Below are positions 33,015 through 43,700 of a stretch of DNA of 60,000 nucleotides, in pieces. The notes under the pieces were generated by a model. The model was given only the letters and a program-made list of their open reading frames with translations. It made no database searches and was not told the DNA's origin. The stretch covers positions 2,177,001 to 2,237,000 of the forward strand of contig OU612066.1 in assembly GCA_914767715.1 (NCBI GenBank). The letters are read 5' to 3'. A program made the position numbers and the translations under genes. Numbering within the stretch: the stretch's first letter is position 1; each line of letters begins with the position of its first letter. This DNA is from Membranipora membranacea (lineage: Eukaryota; Bryozoa; Gymnolaemata; Cheilostomatida; Membraniporidae).

Positions 33015-34801
33015 TTCAATTCACCATTTAATTGCAGTTCTAATTCTCTAAATGCATTATAAACAAGATTAGCATACTGCCAGAGACTATAGATATATCT
33101 ATAGTCTCTGATACTGCTCCATTGTGTTGTGTCTTAATTGTTTGAACGAATGGTGGGTATCATTATTAGAAAGGTAGATTAAAATTCTATTTTCTAAGTG
33201 TAATTTATTTGTACATATCTTAACTTGATTTATGTATTCCAGAGAAGAATGTTAGGAATTCATACCATTCAATAAAGAAAATTGGTATGGCAGATTCATG
33301 AATCACACTGCCGAAAACACCCCTCATTCTCCTAGTTACAGGACATCACCTCTCTGTTGTATCAATATTGATAACGTATACCTATTATATTGTAGACTTC
33401 TTGAAATTTAACCCAGCTTTTTTGATTTCAAGATACTGAGTAAAGTCAAAATTTATTATTTTAAGTGCTGTCATAGATGAAACTTACCTCTTTCCACATC
33501 AACTTTTACTTGAATGGAATAAGAATTATGGAAATTTTAACTATTTATATCAATCATCCCTTCCAAGTCTGCAGAGAGAACTGCTTTGCACTAGAATCTA
33601 TCTCTTTATGATGCTTATAGTCCGGTGGCAGCAGCCTCCTCCTGTCTTGTCACTTCCGTTTACGATTTTGGCTGGATAGGGTTTGACAGCTGCCGGCAAA
33701 CGGGAAAGTGATCAGAAAATGATGATATGGTTTTGAAACATCCAAAATCTGAAAGAGCCTGTCATAATTAGTAGATCTACAAGTTTTCATGCGACTGCTT
33801 CCATAAATAGCCAACAATTTCAATACCCCCTTTATCACCTGTATAATATAATCATCATTTTCATTATAATTTCAACAAAGGTTATATCAAAGATTATAAA
33901 TACTCATTGGTTATATGATAAGACAGTTGAGTGTGCAGAATGGTATTTTATGTTTTTTTTTGTCTTCAATGTGCTTGATCAGTGAATAATGTGATAAAAA
34001 ACAACAATGAATCTGGCATGTTGAAACTTGGCATCAAATATTATTGTTTTATTGCTTATATCTCTCTTTGGTTTCGCTACTGATGGTCGGATCAAAAGCT
34101 GTTTGTAATCAGCTTGGGAGAAAAATTTTCCTATCAGTATATTGATGTTATAATGTTCTGGTTGAACCAGTGAAGATCAAAGCATAATGGCGCAACAGCA
34201 AATTAACTCTGAGATGAGAGACTATTTTGCCAGAGGAAAAAGGGGAAGCTATATTTGTTCTGAAACTGTACTCCTGGAGAATTGATTGATTTGAAACTTG
34301 TTACTCGCCATCTGAGCAATTACACAAAATGAATTGTTGGCAAAGGTCATGTCACGCATCAATTATGAGGGGCAGTGAATATATTTTCTCACCTGCTCAA
34401 TGCTTGCAGTAAATTTATAGTAGACTTACCTAGCATTGACATGCCGCTAATTATTTTGTTTTACTCTCAACACAAAAAAGTGTACACAGGCGTGAGTCGT
34501 GACAGGGCTAAGTTTTACCAATAAATATATGTTATAGTTTTACGAGATCAGATCGATCAGATCGTTATCGAGATCAGAGTATAAATTGATAAACTGTGAA
34601 TGAAATTTTATTGATTCTCATAAAATTATGCATCTGACATTTTAATCCCCAGAAAATTATACAAGTGTTTATTATTTTTGTATAGATTTTTAATTTGTTT
34701 CCACTAATTTGATTAAACTTGAGCCAAAACAATAGAGCAGTAAGCTAATCCTGTTTATATTGTCATTAGATAATTAAATACCTCATCAGTGGATAATAAA
34801 A
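33015..34801. other. Spacer between divergent copies C and D
   Basis: No gene seen. Patches match 37680-38740, for example TTGATTTATGTATTCCAGAG near 33219 and 37790. A short CTATAGATATATCTATAG palindrome lies at about 33086-33105. Confidence 0.55.
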
Positions 34802-34955
34802 CCAATCATCATCATATATATGACATTCCAGTGGCATGTTTGTACAAGGCACATGTCAAATGGTGTCATATCTGTAGTCAATGACCGACAGGTGGATTGG
34901 TATGGCAGCATTGTATTTGACATGATGTCGCTAATGCAGCGCATGTGCATATAAG
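34802..34955 (+). promoter_or_regulatory. Core promoter of copy D
   Basis: CCAAT at 34802-34806 and CATATAAG at 34948-34955 (146 bp apart). ACCGACAGGTGGATTGGTAT and the palindrome GACATGATGTC lie between. Confidence 0.75.
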
Positions 34956-35032
34956 CTCATGTTGGGTAAGACAGATTTATATCCACAGTGAACATCATTC
35001 AGTAAACATTATCAGATAATATCAGAGTAGAC

Positions 35033-35359
35033 ATGACTAGTTCAGCAGCAGCAGCAGTAGACCCGATCACTGATCAGTTTAACTCTCTCATGCTCACTGA
35101 TATGACAGAGGAGGTTTGTAAGGAGATACAGCTGGCAGCGTCTCAGTATACAGTACTACAGAGTAAGCTCACATACATCACTGTCAGGCTGAACAGATCA
35201 CTCAAGTCTGCAGGAGCAAGGATGGCTACTGTAGCTAATCTGGAGCTTCAGAGAGATACAACTCAGGGAGTTATGTGTATGTACAGACAATACTTAGAGA
35301 GGAAACTTCATAAACTCGATCAGCTTCAAAGATTGAGAATTCAGACCTGCGGTTACTAA
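35033..35359 (+). CDS. Small helical protein with histone-like mRNA 3' end, copy D
   Basis: Intronless, 108 residues, MTSSAAAAVDPITDQF to RIQTCGY; it serves as the reference copy here. The sequence has an acidic/polar N-terminal 25 residues, then a long amphipathic region with basic clusters (VRLNRSLKSAGAR, YRQYLERKLHK). Two cysteines are internal and one is near the end. It lacks the lysine-rich tails and fold signatures of core histones. A helical adaptor or complex subunit is possible but unproven. The stem-loop starts 31 nt after the stop. The ATG is 85 bp from the TATA-like box. Confidence 0.9.
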   Translation: MTSSAAAAVDPITDQFNSLMLTDMTEEVCKEIQLAASQYTVLQSKLTYITVRLNRSLKSAGARMATVANLELQRDTTQGVMCMYRQYLERKLHKLDQLQRLRIQTCGY

Positions 35360-35390
35360 ACAACAGGGAGAGACGAGGAAAAACCAAATC

Positions 35391-35406
35391 AGTCCTTCTC
35401 AGGACT
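35391..35406 (+). promoter_or_regulatory. Histone-type 3' stem-loop of copy D
   Basis: Identical AGTCCT-TCTC-AGGACT hairpin with CCAAATC before, AAACA after and CGAAGAGTTTGTTCC about 13 nt downstream. Confidence 0.85.
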
Positions 35407-35429
35407 AAACATCATCACCGAAGAGTTTG

Positions 35430-37360
35430 TTCCACCACATTGCTCAACCTTGAGCTCTGTGTTTTCCTGCCAGAGCAGTAACTCCGTGTATGAAATATAA
35501 GATACATATGAGCAGTTGCTGTATCCAAACCTCCAGACTTAATTAATTGACAAAATAAATTTAAGTGTATATAATTTGCACCGTTGAAGGCCAACGTTTT
35601 AGAAAATCAGAGACTTACAAAGGTTTGAAATTCATCCGTTTAAATACAAGCACCTGCCACCTGCCTGCTGATTTATTTTTAAGATTTTTAATTTTGCCAT
35701 GTAAATTTACCTGATATGAATTTCCTGAATCACTAGATCACTAGATTTGTATATAAAAAAAGATAAGCCTAAGATTTTTAAGCGTTTACAAGCAAAATGC
35801 CCTTCCAAAGTAACAGCTCGATTGATATAATGAATAATAAATTATTTAACAAATTATGGTTTGCCCTATATATAAATAAATAAATAAATATTTCTATCCA
35901 GCGTGTATATTTAGGCAAAGAAATAATAATAAACTGCCTTCAACCTGCTCATAAAAGTAATTACCAACCAAAAATAATTAATTCCGTCAGCCGTACCCAA
36001 CTGTTCCGAACCTATAATGCATACCAAGGAGATAGGGTGGAATGGTCTAAGTAAGTTGAGCAACTACTGAAAATAATTAGAAAATTTACTGTCAAGGCAA
36101 ATTTGGGCACCATCTTCAATCGCGGTTAAGTTTATGTCCAGTACCTTCGACACCCAACATATATTTGTAAATAAGCAAGTTACACCGGTTTTCCCACACA
36201 GGTACAAAATAAGTTGTCTCTAATCAAATTAGGAAACAAAGTATGCTGTTCTGATCAATAATTAATCTGGATTGAATCAAGGAGTTGAGTTGTGTTTGAA
36301 TGAAAGCTTGGATAGTGAATATGGATGGTGGTGTAGTTGTCTTCTTGTTGGTGATGGTATTGAGGTATGGTGAAGGATATTGAAAAAGTTGGATATTAAG
36401 GCCCTGCGGTACCCGATTGTTGCAATAACGATCGGCCACAAGAGGTATAACAAACTTGTTCTGTGATGGTGATGTTCATTACATAACGTATAACCAGGGA
36501 GTTTGGGACCCGCCCTCCCTGGTATAACATCCAACATATGGCCAGCCCAGATGATGACAAACCACTATGAAAGTTTTGATTCACCTCTAATAACTGCTCA
36601 TTCTCAAAACTTCTGCTACCCCTAAGACGAAAGAACTGAGTGGAGTTGTAATTTATTTTAAGAGTAATTTTATATTCTTGGAAAGATCAGGTTTGGCTTT
36701 TACAAAACCAACAGTTTGAAATTATTGTGTTTTTCTTCCTACAGTAATTCTGATGAAGTTTGTTGCGAGGTCAAGGAAGATTACAATGGAGGGCCTCAAT
36801 TTCACTTCTTGATAACAGTGCACTCAATTCGTTCCTAGTGAGGGATTGTGTTCAAAATCACGATAGAGATTATTGATAATACAAATATGAAATTGCCCAG
36901 ATATTTTCTGATAGCACTGAACTAACCGAGGACGAGGAATTGAGATCCCTGATTTTGGGGATACTTGTGACATACCATACAACACAAACTTTAATATGAC
37001 TGCAAAAATAACCTGTATATTGGGGCTTAATCTGACGCTTATGCTTTTGATAGTTTTCGTAAACAAACGAAATCAGTAGCACAATGGGGCGGCAGCAGCT
37101 CTTCCCATCAAGGAAAGTAACTTCATTGGTGCTAGATATCAAAAACAGTGTTATATTTTGGCCCATATGTTTTCAAATAATGAGAGCTAACAGTTTTCCG
37201 GGGAAGGACCAGTTAACATCATGCGAGAACTATGTCAGGTAACCAATGCCTGAACAGTTCTCTCCTAGGCAGGGTATCTATCTTTATCATAATATTCCCA
37301 ATGACCATTTTTCTACTTATTTTCTATGTTTTATTTGAGTGGCCACATTACATTGCCTTC
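35430..37360. other. Spacer between copy D and remnant G
   Basis: No intact gene. It matches 30664-32369 in patches. A (TAAA)n run lies near 35874-35888, and an inverted CCAGGGAGTTTGGGAC/CCTCCCTGG pair at 36494-36523. Confidence 0.55.
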
Positions 37361-37387
37361 TGAACAAACTCTTCGGTGATGATGCTT

Positions 37388-37440
37388 AGTCCTGAGAAGG
37401 ACTGATTTGGTCTGCTGCTGCTGCTGAACGAGTCATGTCT
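37388..37440 (-). pseudogene. Deletion remnant of the small gene, copy G
   Basis: On minus the promoter-side leader and ATG (37435) are present and read M-T-R-S-A-A-A-A-D. The alanine run then joins directly to CCAAATC and the 3' stem-loop (37403-37388). About 300 bp of coding sequence is missing. The junction lies at ACC, a word found both after the alanine codons and before the stem-loop in intact copies, so short-homology deletion is the simplest cause. The downstream CGAAGAGTTTG element also survives. It pairs divergently with copy E, which fixes its place in the array. Confidence 0.85.
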
Positions 37441-37510
37441 ACTCTGATATTATCTGATGATGTTTACTGTTGATATGATCTTCCTCTTACCCCTCATGGC
37501 CTTTTATTCA

Positions 37511-38752
37511 TGTCAAATACAATGCTGCCATTTCAATCCACCTGTCGAACATTGACTACAGATTTGACACTATATGTCATGTGCCCTGTACAAACAAGCC
37601 ACTGGGATGTCATTTATCTGGTGCACGTTGGTTTAGTTTACCATTTAATTGAGAGTTTTAATTCTCTAACACATTATAAACAAGATTAGCATACTGCTCC
37701 ATTGTGTTGTGTCTTAATTGGGCATTATTATTAGAAAGGTAGATTAAAATGCTATTTTCTAAGTTAAATTTATTTGTACGTTGTCTTAACTTGATTTATG
37801 TATTCCAGAGAAGAATTTTAGGAATTCATACCATCCAATAAATGAAAAGTAAATTGATATGGCATATTCATGAATCGGACTGCCGAAAACAAGCCTTTAT
37901 TCCTTGTCATAGTCTTAGAGAGTAAAGATATTTAGAACATCACTTCTCTGCCTTATCGATATTGATAAGAGTGGCTATAATGTAGACTTGCAATTTAACC
38001 CAGTTTTAATGTTGGTTGATTATCAATTTCAAGATGCAGAGTAAAGTCAAAATTCATTATTGTGATAGATGGAACATATCTCCTTCCACAATAACTTTTA
38101 TTTGTTTGGAATCTTTGGGAATTATAACTTTTTACTAAGCATCGCTTCCGAGAAGAACTGCTTGGCACTAGAACCAAGCACTGTATGCCCCTTATAAATA
38201 ATTTCCAATATAATAAATTGCGGAAATAGATGAAATATAATCATTCATCGATTCTTTAAACTTTCGTAGAGTAACTAATGCTTGACTATATAGTTAGTTA
38301 AGTTGACAAATTTTTATCTTATTTTCATTATAGTACATTCGGTATTGCCTGCCTTATGCAAGACAGTTATGTGTACAGGATGATATTAAATGTTTATTAC
38401 CCTCAGTATGCTTGATCAGTGAGTGGATAAATGAAATCTGATGAGGATTTTGGGGGGCAGTGAATATATTTCGGCCCGCTCATTGCTTGCAATTAATTTA
38501 TGATAGTTTACTATCATCGCAACCATCTGAGTGCTACATCATAAATTCATCAACTGTGAATGAAATATTTTTGAATTTGACATAATTATGAACTGACATT
38601 TTAATCCTCAGATAATTTATTGAGTGAATATTATTTTTGTATAGATTTTAATTTTCTACTAATTTGATTAAACTTCAACACAATAGAGCAGTAAGCTAAT
38701 CCTGTTTATATTGTCATTAGATAATCATATACCTCATCAGTGGATAATAAAA
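37511..38752. other. Spacer between remnant G and copy E
   Basis: No gene seen. It is homologous in patches to 32880-34801, including the upstream region of the minus-strand copies. Confidence 0.55.
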
Positions 38753-38906
38753 CCAATCAGCACCATATATATGACATCCCAGTGGCTTGTTTGTACAGGG
38801 CACATGTCAAATGGTGTCAAATCTGTAGTCAATGACCGACAGGTGGATTGGTATGGCAGCATTGTGTTTGACATGATGTCGCTAATACAGTGCAGGTGTA
38901 TATAAA
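38753..38906 (+). promoter_or_regulatory. Core promoter of copy E
   Basis: CCAAT at 38753-38757 and TATATAAA at 38899-38906, again 146 bp apart. The ATG follows 84 bp after the TATA box. Confidence 0.75.
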
Positions 38907-38982
38907 CTGTGTAGGGTAAAACAGAATCATATCCACAATAAACATCATACAGTAAACATTATCAGATAATATCAGAGTAGAC

Positions 38983-39309
38983 ATGACTAGTTCAGCAGCA
39001 GCAGCAGTAGACCCAATCACTGATCAGTTTAACTCTCTCATGCTCACTGATCTGACAGAGGAGGTTTCTAAGGAGATACAACTGGCAGCGTCTCAGTATA
39101 CAGTACTACAGAGTAAACTCAGATACATCACTGTCAGGCTGAACAGATCACTCAAGTCTGCAGGAGCAAGGATGGCTACTGTAGCTAATCTGGAGCTTCA
39201 GAGAGATACAACTCAGGGAGTTATGTGTATGTACAGACAATACTTAGAGAGAAAACTTCATAAACTCGATCAGCTTCAAAGATTAAGAATTCAGACCTGC
39301 GGTTACTAA
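38983..39309 (+). CDS. Small helical protein with histone-like mRNA 3' end, copy E
   Basis: Intronless, 108 residues, MTSSAAAAVDPITDQF to RIQTCGY. It carries three changes from copy D: L for M in LTDLTEEV, S for C in EVSKEIQ and R for T in SKLRYIT. The loss of that cysteine shows it is not essential in every copy. Promoter spacing, leader and 3' end are as in the other plus-strand copies; the stem-loop begins 31 nt after the stop. Confidence 0.9.
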   Translation: MTSSAAAAVDPITDQFNSLMLTDLTEEVSKEIQLAASQYTVLQSKLRYITVRLNRSLKSAGARMATVANLELQRDTTQGVMCMYRQYLERKLHKLDQLQRLRIQTCGY

Positions 39310-39340
39310 ACAACGGAGAGAGGCGAGGAAAAACCAAATC

Positions 39341-39356
39341 AGTCCTTCTCAGGACT
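39341..39356 (+). promoter_or_regulatory. Histone-type 3' stem-loop of copy E
   Basis: AGTCCT-TCTC-AGGACT, followed about 13 nt later by CAAAGAGTTTGTTC. Confidence 0.85.
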
Positions 39357-39382
39357 AAACATCATCACCAAAGAGTTTGTTC

Positions 39383-40723
39383 TCTGATAAAAATTGTTCA
39401 GTCTGAGCTCTGAGTTGGCTTGCCCCAGCACATCCAGTAAAAATAAGACTCATTTGCTTCGAATTCCACTTGGAAACTATGAATCTCAATATCAACCTTA
39501 TTTTTATCGTGATGCCTATCCGTCCACCTTGAAAATTTACAAGAACATTAGATCAAGTTTGACACGCCGTCAGTAGAGGGGGGCAATTCCAACGGGGGAA
39601 AAATGGAGCAAACTTGATCTACAAGAACATATGGTGGTTAGTAGCCTGTCTTGACAAGCTTGTCAAGACTAGCGCTAGATGTTAGTTGTTTTGTATAGAG
39701 GGCATTTTGTTATTGGTTCAACTCATGTACTCACAGTGAAAAAATTAAAAATCTGCAGTAGAGTAGATGAAACGTCACAATTATTGGCTTCTATAGGTAA
39801 TCCACAGGAAAGTAATAATAATACAAATATATATGTATGGCCCGCAGAAGCCTATACACCAGATTAGAACCTTACATGCAATAAAAACTAAGTAATGTAC
39901 TAATACACTGTGAATTCAATAATAGATTTGATGGACTGATTACTGTACTGGTAATTTACACAAATCAGCGGATAAAATGTCACTGTGAAAAATCAGTGTT
40001 GAAATCACAATGTTGTGGTAGTTCTAGAACCTTGCCATACACAAAGAATATGATAATGATGTAGATTGATGAAATATTTGAATCTTGACAACATATTTTT
40101 CCAGAAAATGTCATGAGCGGTAACAGTTGAAATCTTGTTAACAGGTTTTAGCGTGAAAGCAAACAAGGCATTACTATATCACATCTACTTGTCTATATTA
40201 ATTCTGCCTGTGACGTTCACAGAGTCATCGGTAGGATATCCAAAGAATGACAATTGCCGATTTAGTGTGGACTAAGTTTGGACCAAGTATCAGCCTATTC
40301 TTGTACATCACAACGAATCATAAGAGAAGATAAAATTAGACACATGATAACTGGTAATAACATATAGTGTAGCTTGAGGAGTCTGACTATCATCATGATA
40401 AATTTACATAAGACCCTGCCAAAAATTCATGAGCCCTTGGTCAAGCGCCGACAGGTAAAGGTGAAAAAATACATCAACACCTGCACTGAGCTAGAGGTGA
40501 CTGTCAAAAACTTTACTCCAGAATTCAGGAAACTTCAAGGCCAGTTTCTAGATATTATACTGCTTGTGGGGTCCCCCTGAAGGGTAGCTTGAATATTGAT
40601 GCTGCAGCATATATTGTAGAGAAAACACCAGTACAGAACTATATCATATATCATAGAGGTAGGTGATTTGTGCCTCTTAGTTAAACAAGACTGTGTATCG
40701 CACACATTGTGAGAGGAAACTGA
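39383..40723. other. Right flank of the array and 3' flank of TIPIN
   Basis: No confident gene. A short coding-like stretch at 40374-40650 on plus (NLHKTLPKIHEPLVKRR, then out of frame IDAAAYIVEKTPVQNY) could be a decayed mobile-element fragment but was not recognised. Confidence 0.45.
39648..39669. repeat. 22-bp perfect palindrome
   Basis: GTCTTGACAAG followed by its exact reverse complement, flanked by TAGCCT on the left and TAGC on the right. A close relative lies at 43230-43265. Confidence 0.8.
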
Positions 40724-43700
40724 TCAAGTGACAAAAATGGTACATACATCCGCTTCCTTGGGGAGTTGTGTCTCTCTTTGTTCAGTCTTCATATCATTAG
40801 TTACTTTTGAACTATGAGGTTGGTTGATAAGCTCTGCATCATGTTCACAGCAACTAGTGTCCATTTTGATATCAATGTCTGTATTATCATTGTCTGTGGG
40901 AGTATGATTGGCGACGGAGGAATTTGTATGCTCTTTACTCAGGTTATTATCATAGGGGATAACTTCAATACAAGATGAGGTATTATCCGCAGGAAAGTTC
41001 TGTGTAGTCTCCATCGATGACTCGTCTGTAATTCAGAGATGGAGATTTTGCAATATATTAAATTATAATAATCCCTATTGGTAGAAAAGTGCACTCACAG
41101 AATAATTATGTGCAGCCATCGCCCAAATTGGACCATACTCAGTTAGAAAGCGCCTTTGTTCACACGATTGTTGCGCTAATATATGTTGAGAATACAATTG
41201 TGCGTGTCAAGAAATAGTTTTATCATCACACAAGTGATAACTGCAGATTTTGATGGAATGTATCTAGTGTATCTTATGCAATCTAGATACACTAAGTTTA
41301 TATGGCGCTCTTTGTAGGAAAACTCAAATGTAGTATAGAACAATAATATCAAAGATTATAAATAATAAGTCATTGATAATATGGTGTGTGAGTAATTCTC
41401 ATACACGAATAATACAACATATTCAGATTCTGACCTGTTCCAGACGATTTATTGAGTCGTCTTCTCTTAGCTTTCTCCTGATTCTGTCTGATCTTTTCCA
41501 GCTGCTCCTCAGTCAACTCCTGAAAATTGAACTGAAACATTTAATGGATCCGAGCCAGCCAGAAATCAAATAAAATGTTATCTGTTATCTGATCGCACAT
41601 TGATAGATTTAATTCATTCTGAGTAAACGTTCAGGGAACAAATTTGCCTAGTGAGCAATAATTTTGAGCGAGCTGATAGTGATAAGTTGCTTCAAAAACC
41701 ACCGCTCATTTTAATTCGAAGACCACCCATCCTGCAGACCCAATATCGCTTAATGTGATTATCTTACATCATAATACTAAAGGTATATCATAAAGAATTA
41801 TGTTATCTAGGTGGTAGCGGACTACTGTATCATCCTAAAGGCAGACACATAAACTTTTGGGATCACAAAACAAAATTATGTGACTGAATTAGGTAGAGAA
41901 AACTGCTGAATACCAGTAATGAGCTTCTGTGGTATACACCTCAGTAAGTCAATGTGTGAGGATCAGTAGCTATATATCGGATAATCTTATTGTAAAGTGG
42001 GTTTCAATATCTAGGATGCCTGTATTTGAATCCATAAATTGCATCAGGCAGCTCAAAATTTTGGTGAATACTCCACCTCATTTGACATAATGACATTTTA
42101 ATCCCTTCTAATGTTTATATTTACTAATTGGTTGTTTTTAAATATAATCAGAAACAATAATAATATCACCATGTTAATCCTATTTATCTATAGCATTTAG
42201 AGAATATAAAACAAATGAAGGATTAAATCAATCAATAAGCACCGGTTAAATGGCATTCCAGCGGCTTGTTTGTACAGGGCACATGTCAAATGGTGTCAAA
42301 TCGGAAGTCAATGACCGACAGGTGGATTGGTATGGCAGCATTGTATTCGACATGATGTCGCTAATGCAGTGCATGAGTATATAAGCTCATGTTGGGTAAG
42401 ACAGAATCATATCCACAATAAACATCATACTGTAAACATTATCTGCTAATATCAGAGTAGACATGACTAGTTCAGCAGCAGCAGACCCGATCACTGATCA
42501 GTTTAACTCTCTCATGCTCACTGATATGACAGAGGAGGTTTGTAAGGAGATACAGCTGGCAGCGTCTCAGTATACAGTACTACAGAGTAAACTCACATAC
42601 ATCACTGTCAGGCTGAACAGATCACTCAAGTCTGCAGGAGCAAGGATGGCTACTGTAGCTAATCTAGAGCTTCAGAGAGACACAACTCAGGGAGTTATGT
42701 GTATGTACAGACAATACTTAGAGAGGAAACTTCATAAACTCGATCAGCTTCAAAGATTAAGAATTCAGACCTGCGGTTACTAAACAACGGGGAGAGACGA
42801 GGAAAAACCAAATCAGTCCTTCTCAGGACTAAACATCATCACCAAAGAGTTTGTTCCAAAAGCACAAATTTACTTTGCCTGGCCAATATATAAGTAATAT
42901 GTAATAAAATCACTATAGTGTTGTACTTACTCCAGTGAACACGAGGTAAGATAAGTTGAATAAGCTCAATGCTCAATATACCGGCATACAAAAAGTACGG
43001 GATATGGAAACTTTGATGCACTTAAAGCTAAAGCGAATGAAAGAAGATGAGGTGTAAAACCATCTGACTTGTAGGATTTGAAGGAAAGATGGATTCGCAA
43101 TGATCTCTGAATCAAAATCAGGAATTTCCATCATAAATCAGATTTTCTCAGTCCTTCCTGCAAACTCAGAAAATCTTTGAGTTGAATAACAACTAACTTA
43201 TGCACCTTTTGCTCTAGTGATGTTATAATCTAGCCTGTCGTGACAAGGTTGTCATGACAGGCTAGTTACGATCATGATCATCATCTTATGCGCATTATTC
43301 CTTTAAACTCGATCAAGATTCATGAAAAAAAACATAGATCTTGTTACTAGATCATAAGCAAACAAATAAGTTTGTAGATATGTCTTACATTCATTAATAC
43401 CACACTTCTGAAAACAGAGGAGTAGCCGTTACTCCTTGTGTAAACCCTGCACAAGAACTGTCCATTTTTCAACCTGAGAACACAACTCCAAGTAACTACC
43501 GGTACTGGTATATTTGATTAATTCATCCTTCATAAATCTCAACACATACATAAGAATGATATGGTAAAGAAAGCAGTTTGAGAATGATGTAGATAACATA
43601 CCTACTGTGTGGGTTTGATATACATACAGTACTTACTGTGTCCGCTGCGGTAGGTTTATTAGCAGGTTTAGGATAAGGTGTACTTACTGTGCCCGCTGCG

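Larger units (their letters stand above)
26830..39390. repeat. Array of divergent gene pairs, about 4-4.8 kb per unit
   Basis: Three related blocks follow each other. Each has a minus-strand copy of the small gene, a 1.5-2.3 kb gap, then a plus-strand copy: (28440 -, 30259 +), (32765 -, 35033 +) and (remnant near 37435 -, 38983 +). Homology extends beyond genes. GTAGTTGTCTTCTTGTTGGT occurs near 31280 and 36327, with a variant near 26932. GAAAGTAACTTCATTGGTG occurs near 32190 and 37113. GCTAATCCTGTTTATAT precedes each plus gene. Unit period is 4325 and about 4670 bp for minus starts, and 4774 and 3950 bp for plus starts. The layout is explained by duplication of one divergent pair followed by indels. 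Confidence 0.8.
42080..42860 (+). repeat. Dispersed unit of the small-gene family inside TIPIN
   Basis: Homology to the array begins near GACATTTTAATCCC (about 42088) and ends just past the downstream element at about 42855. Thus promoter, gene and 3' end moved together as a block of about 0.8 kb. No obvious poly(A) tail or clear target duplication was found by eye. Confidence 0.65.

Noticed and set aside
40374-40650. Possible small gene on plus near the TIPIN 3' end
   Set aside because: Coding-like text is split between two frames, no family was recognised and no splice sites or promoter support it; at best a decayed element.
28120-42783. The small genes as divergent histones
   Set aside because: No lysine-rich tail and no recognisable H2A, H2B, H3, H4 or H1 motifs. 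The protein carries nearly as many acidic as basic residues. The resemblance is confined to gene layout and the mRNA 3' end.
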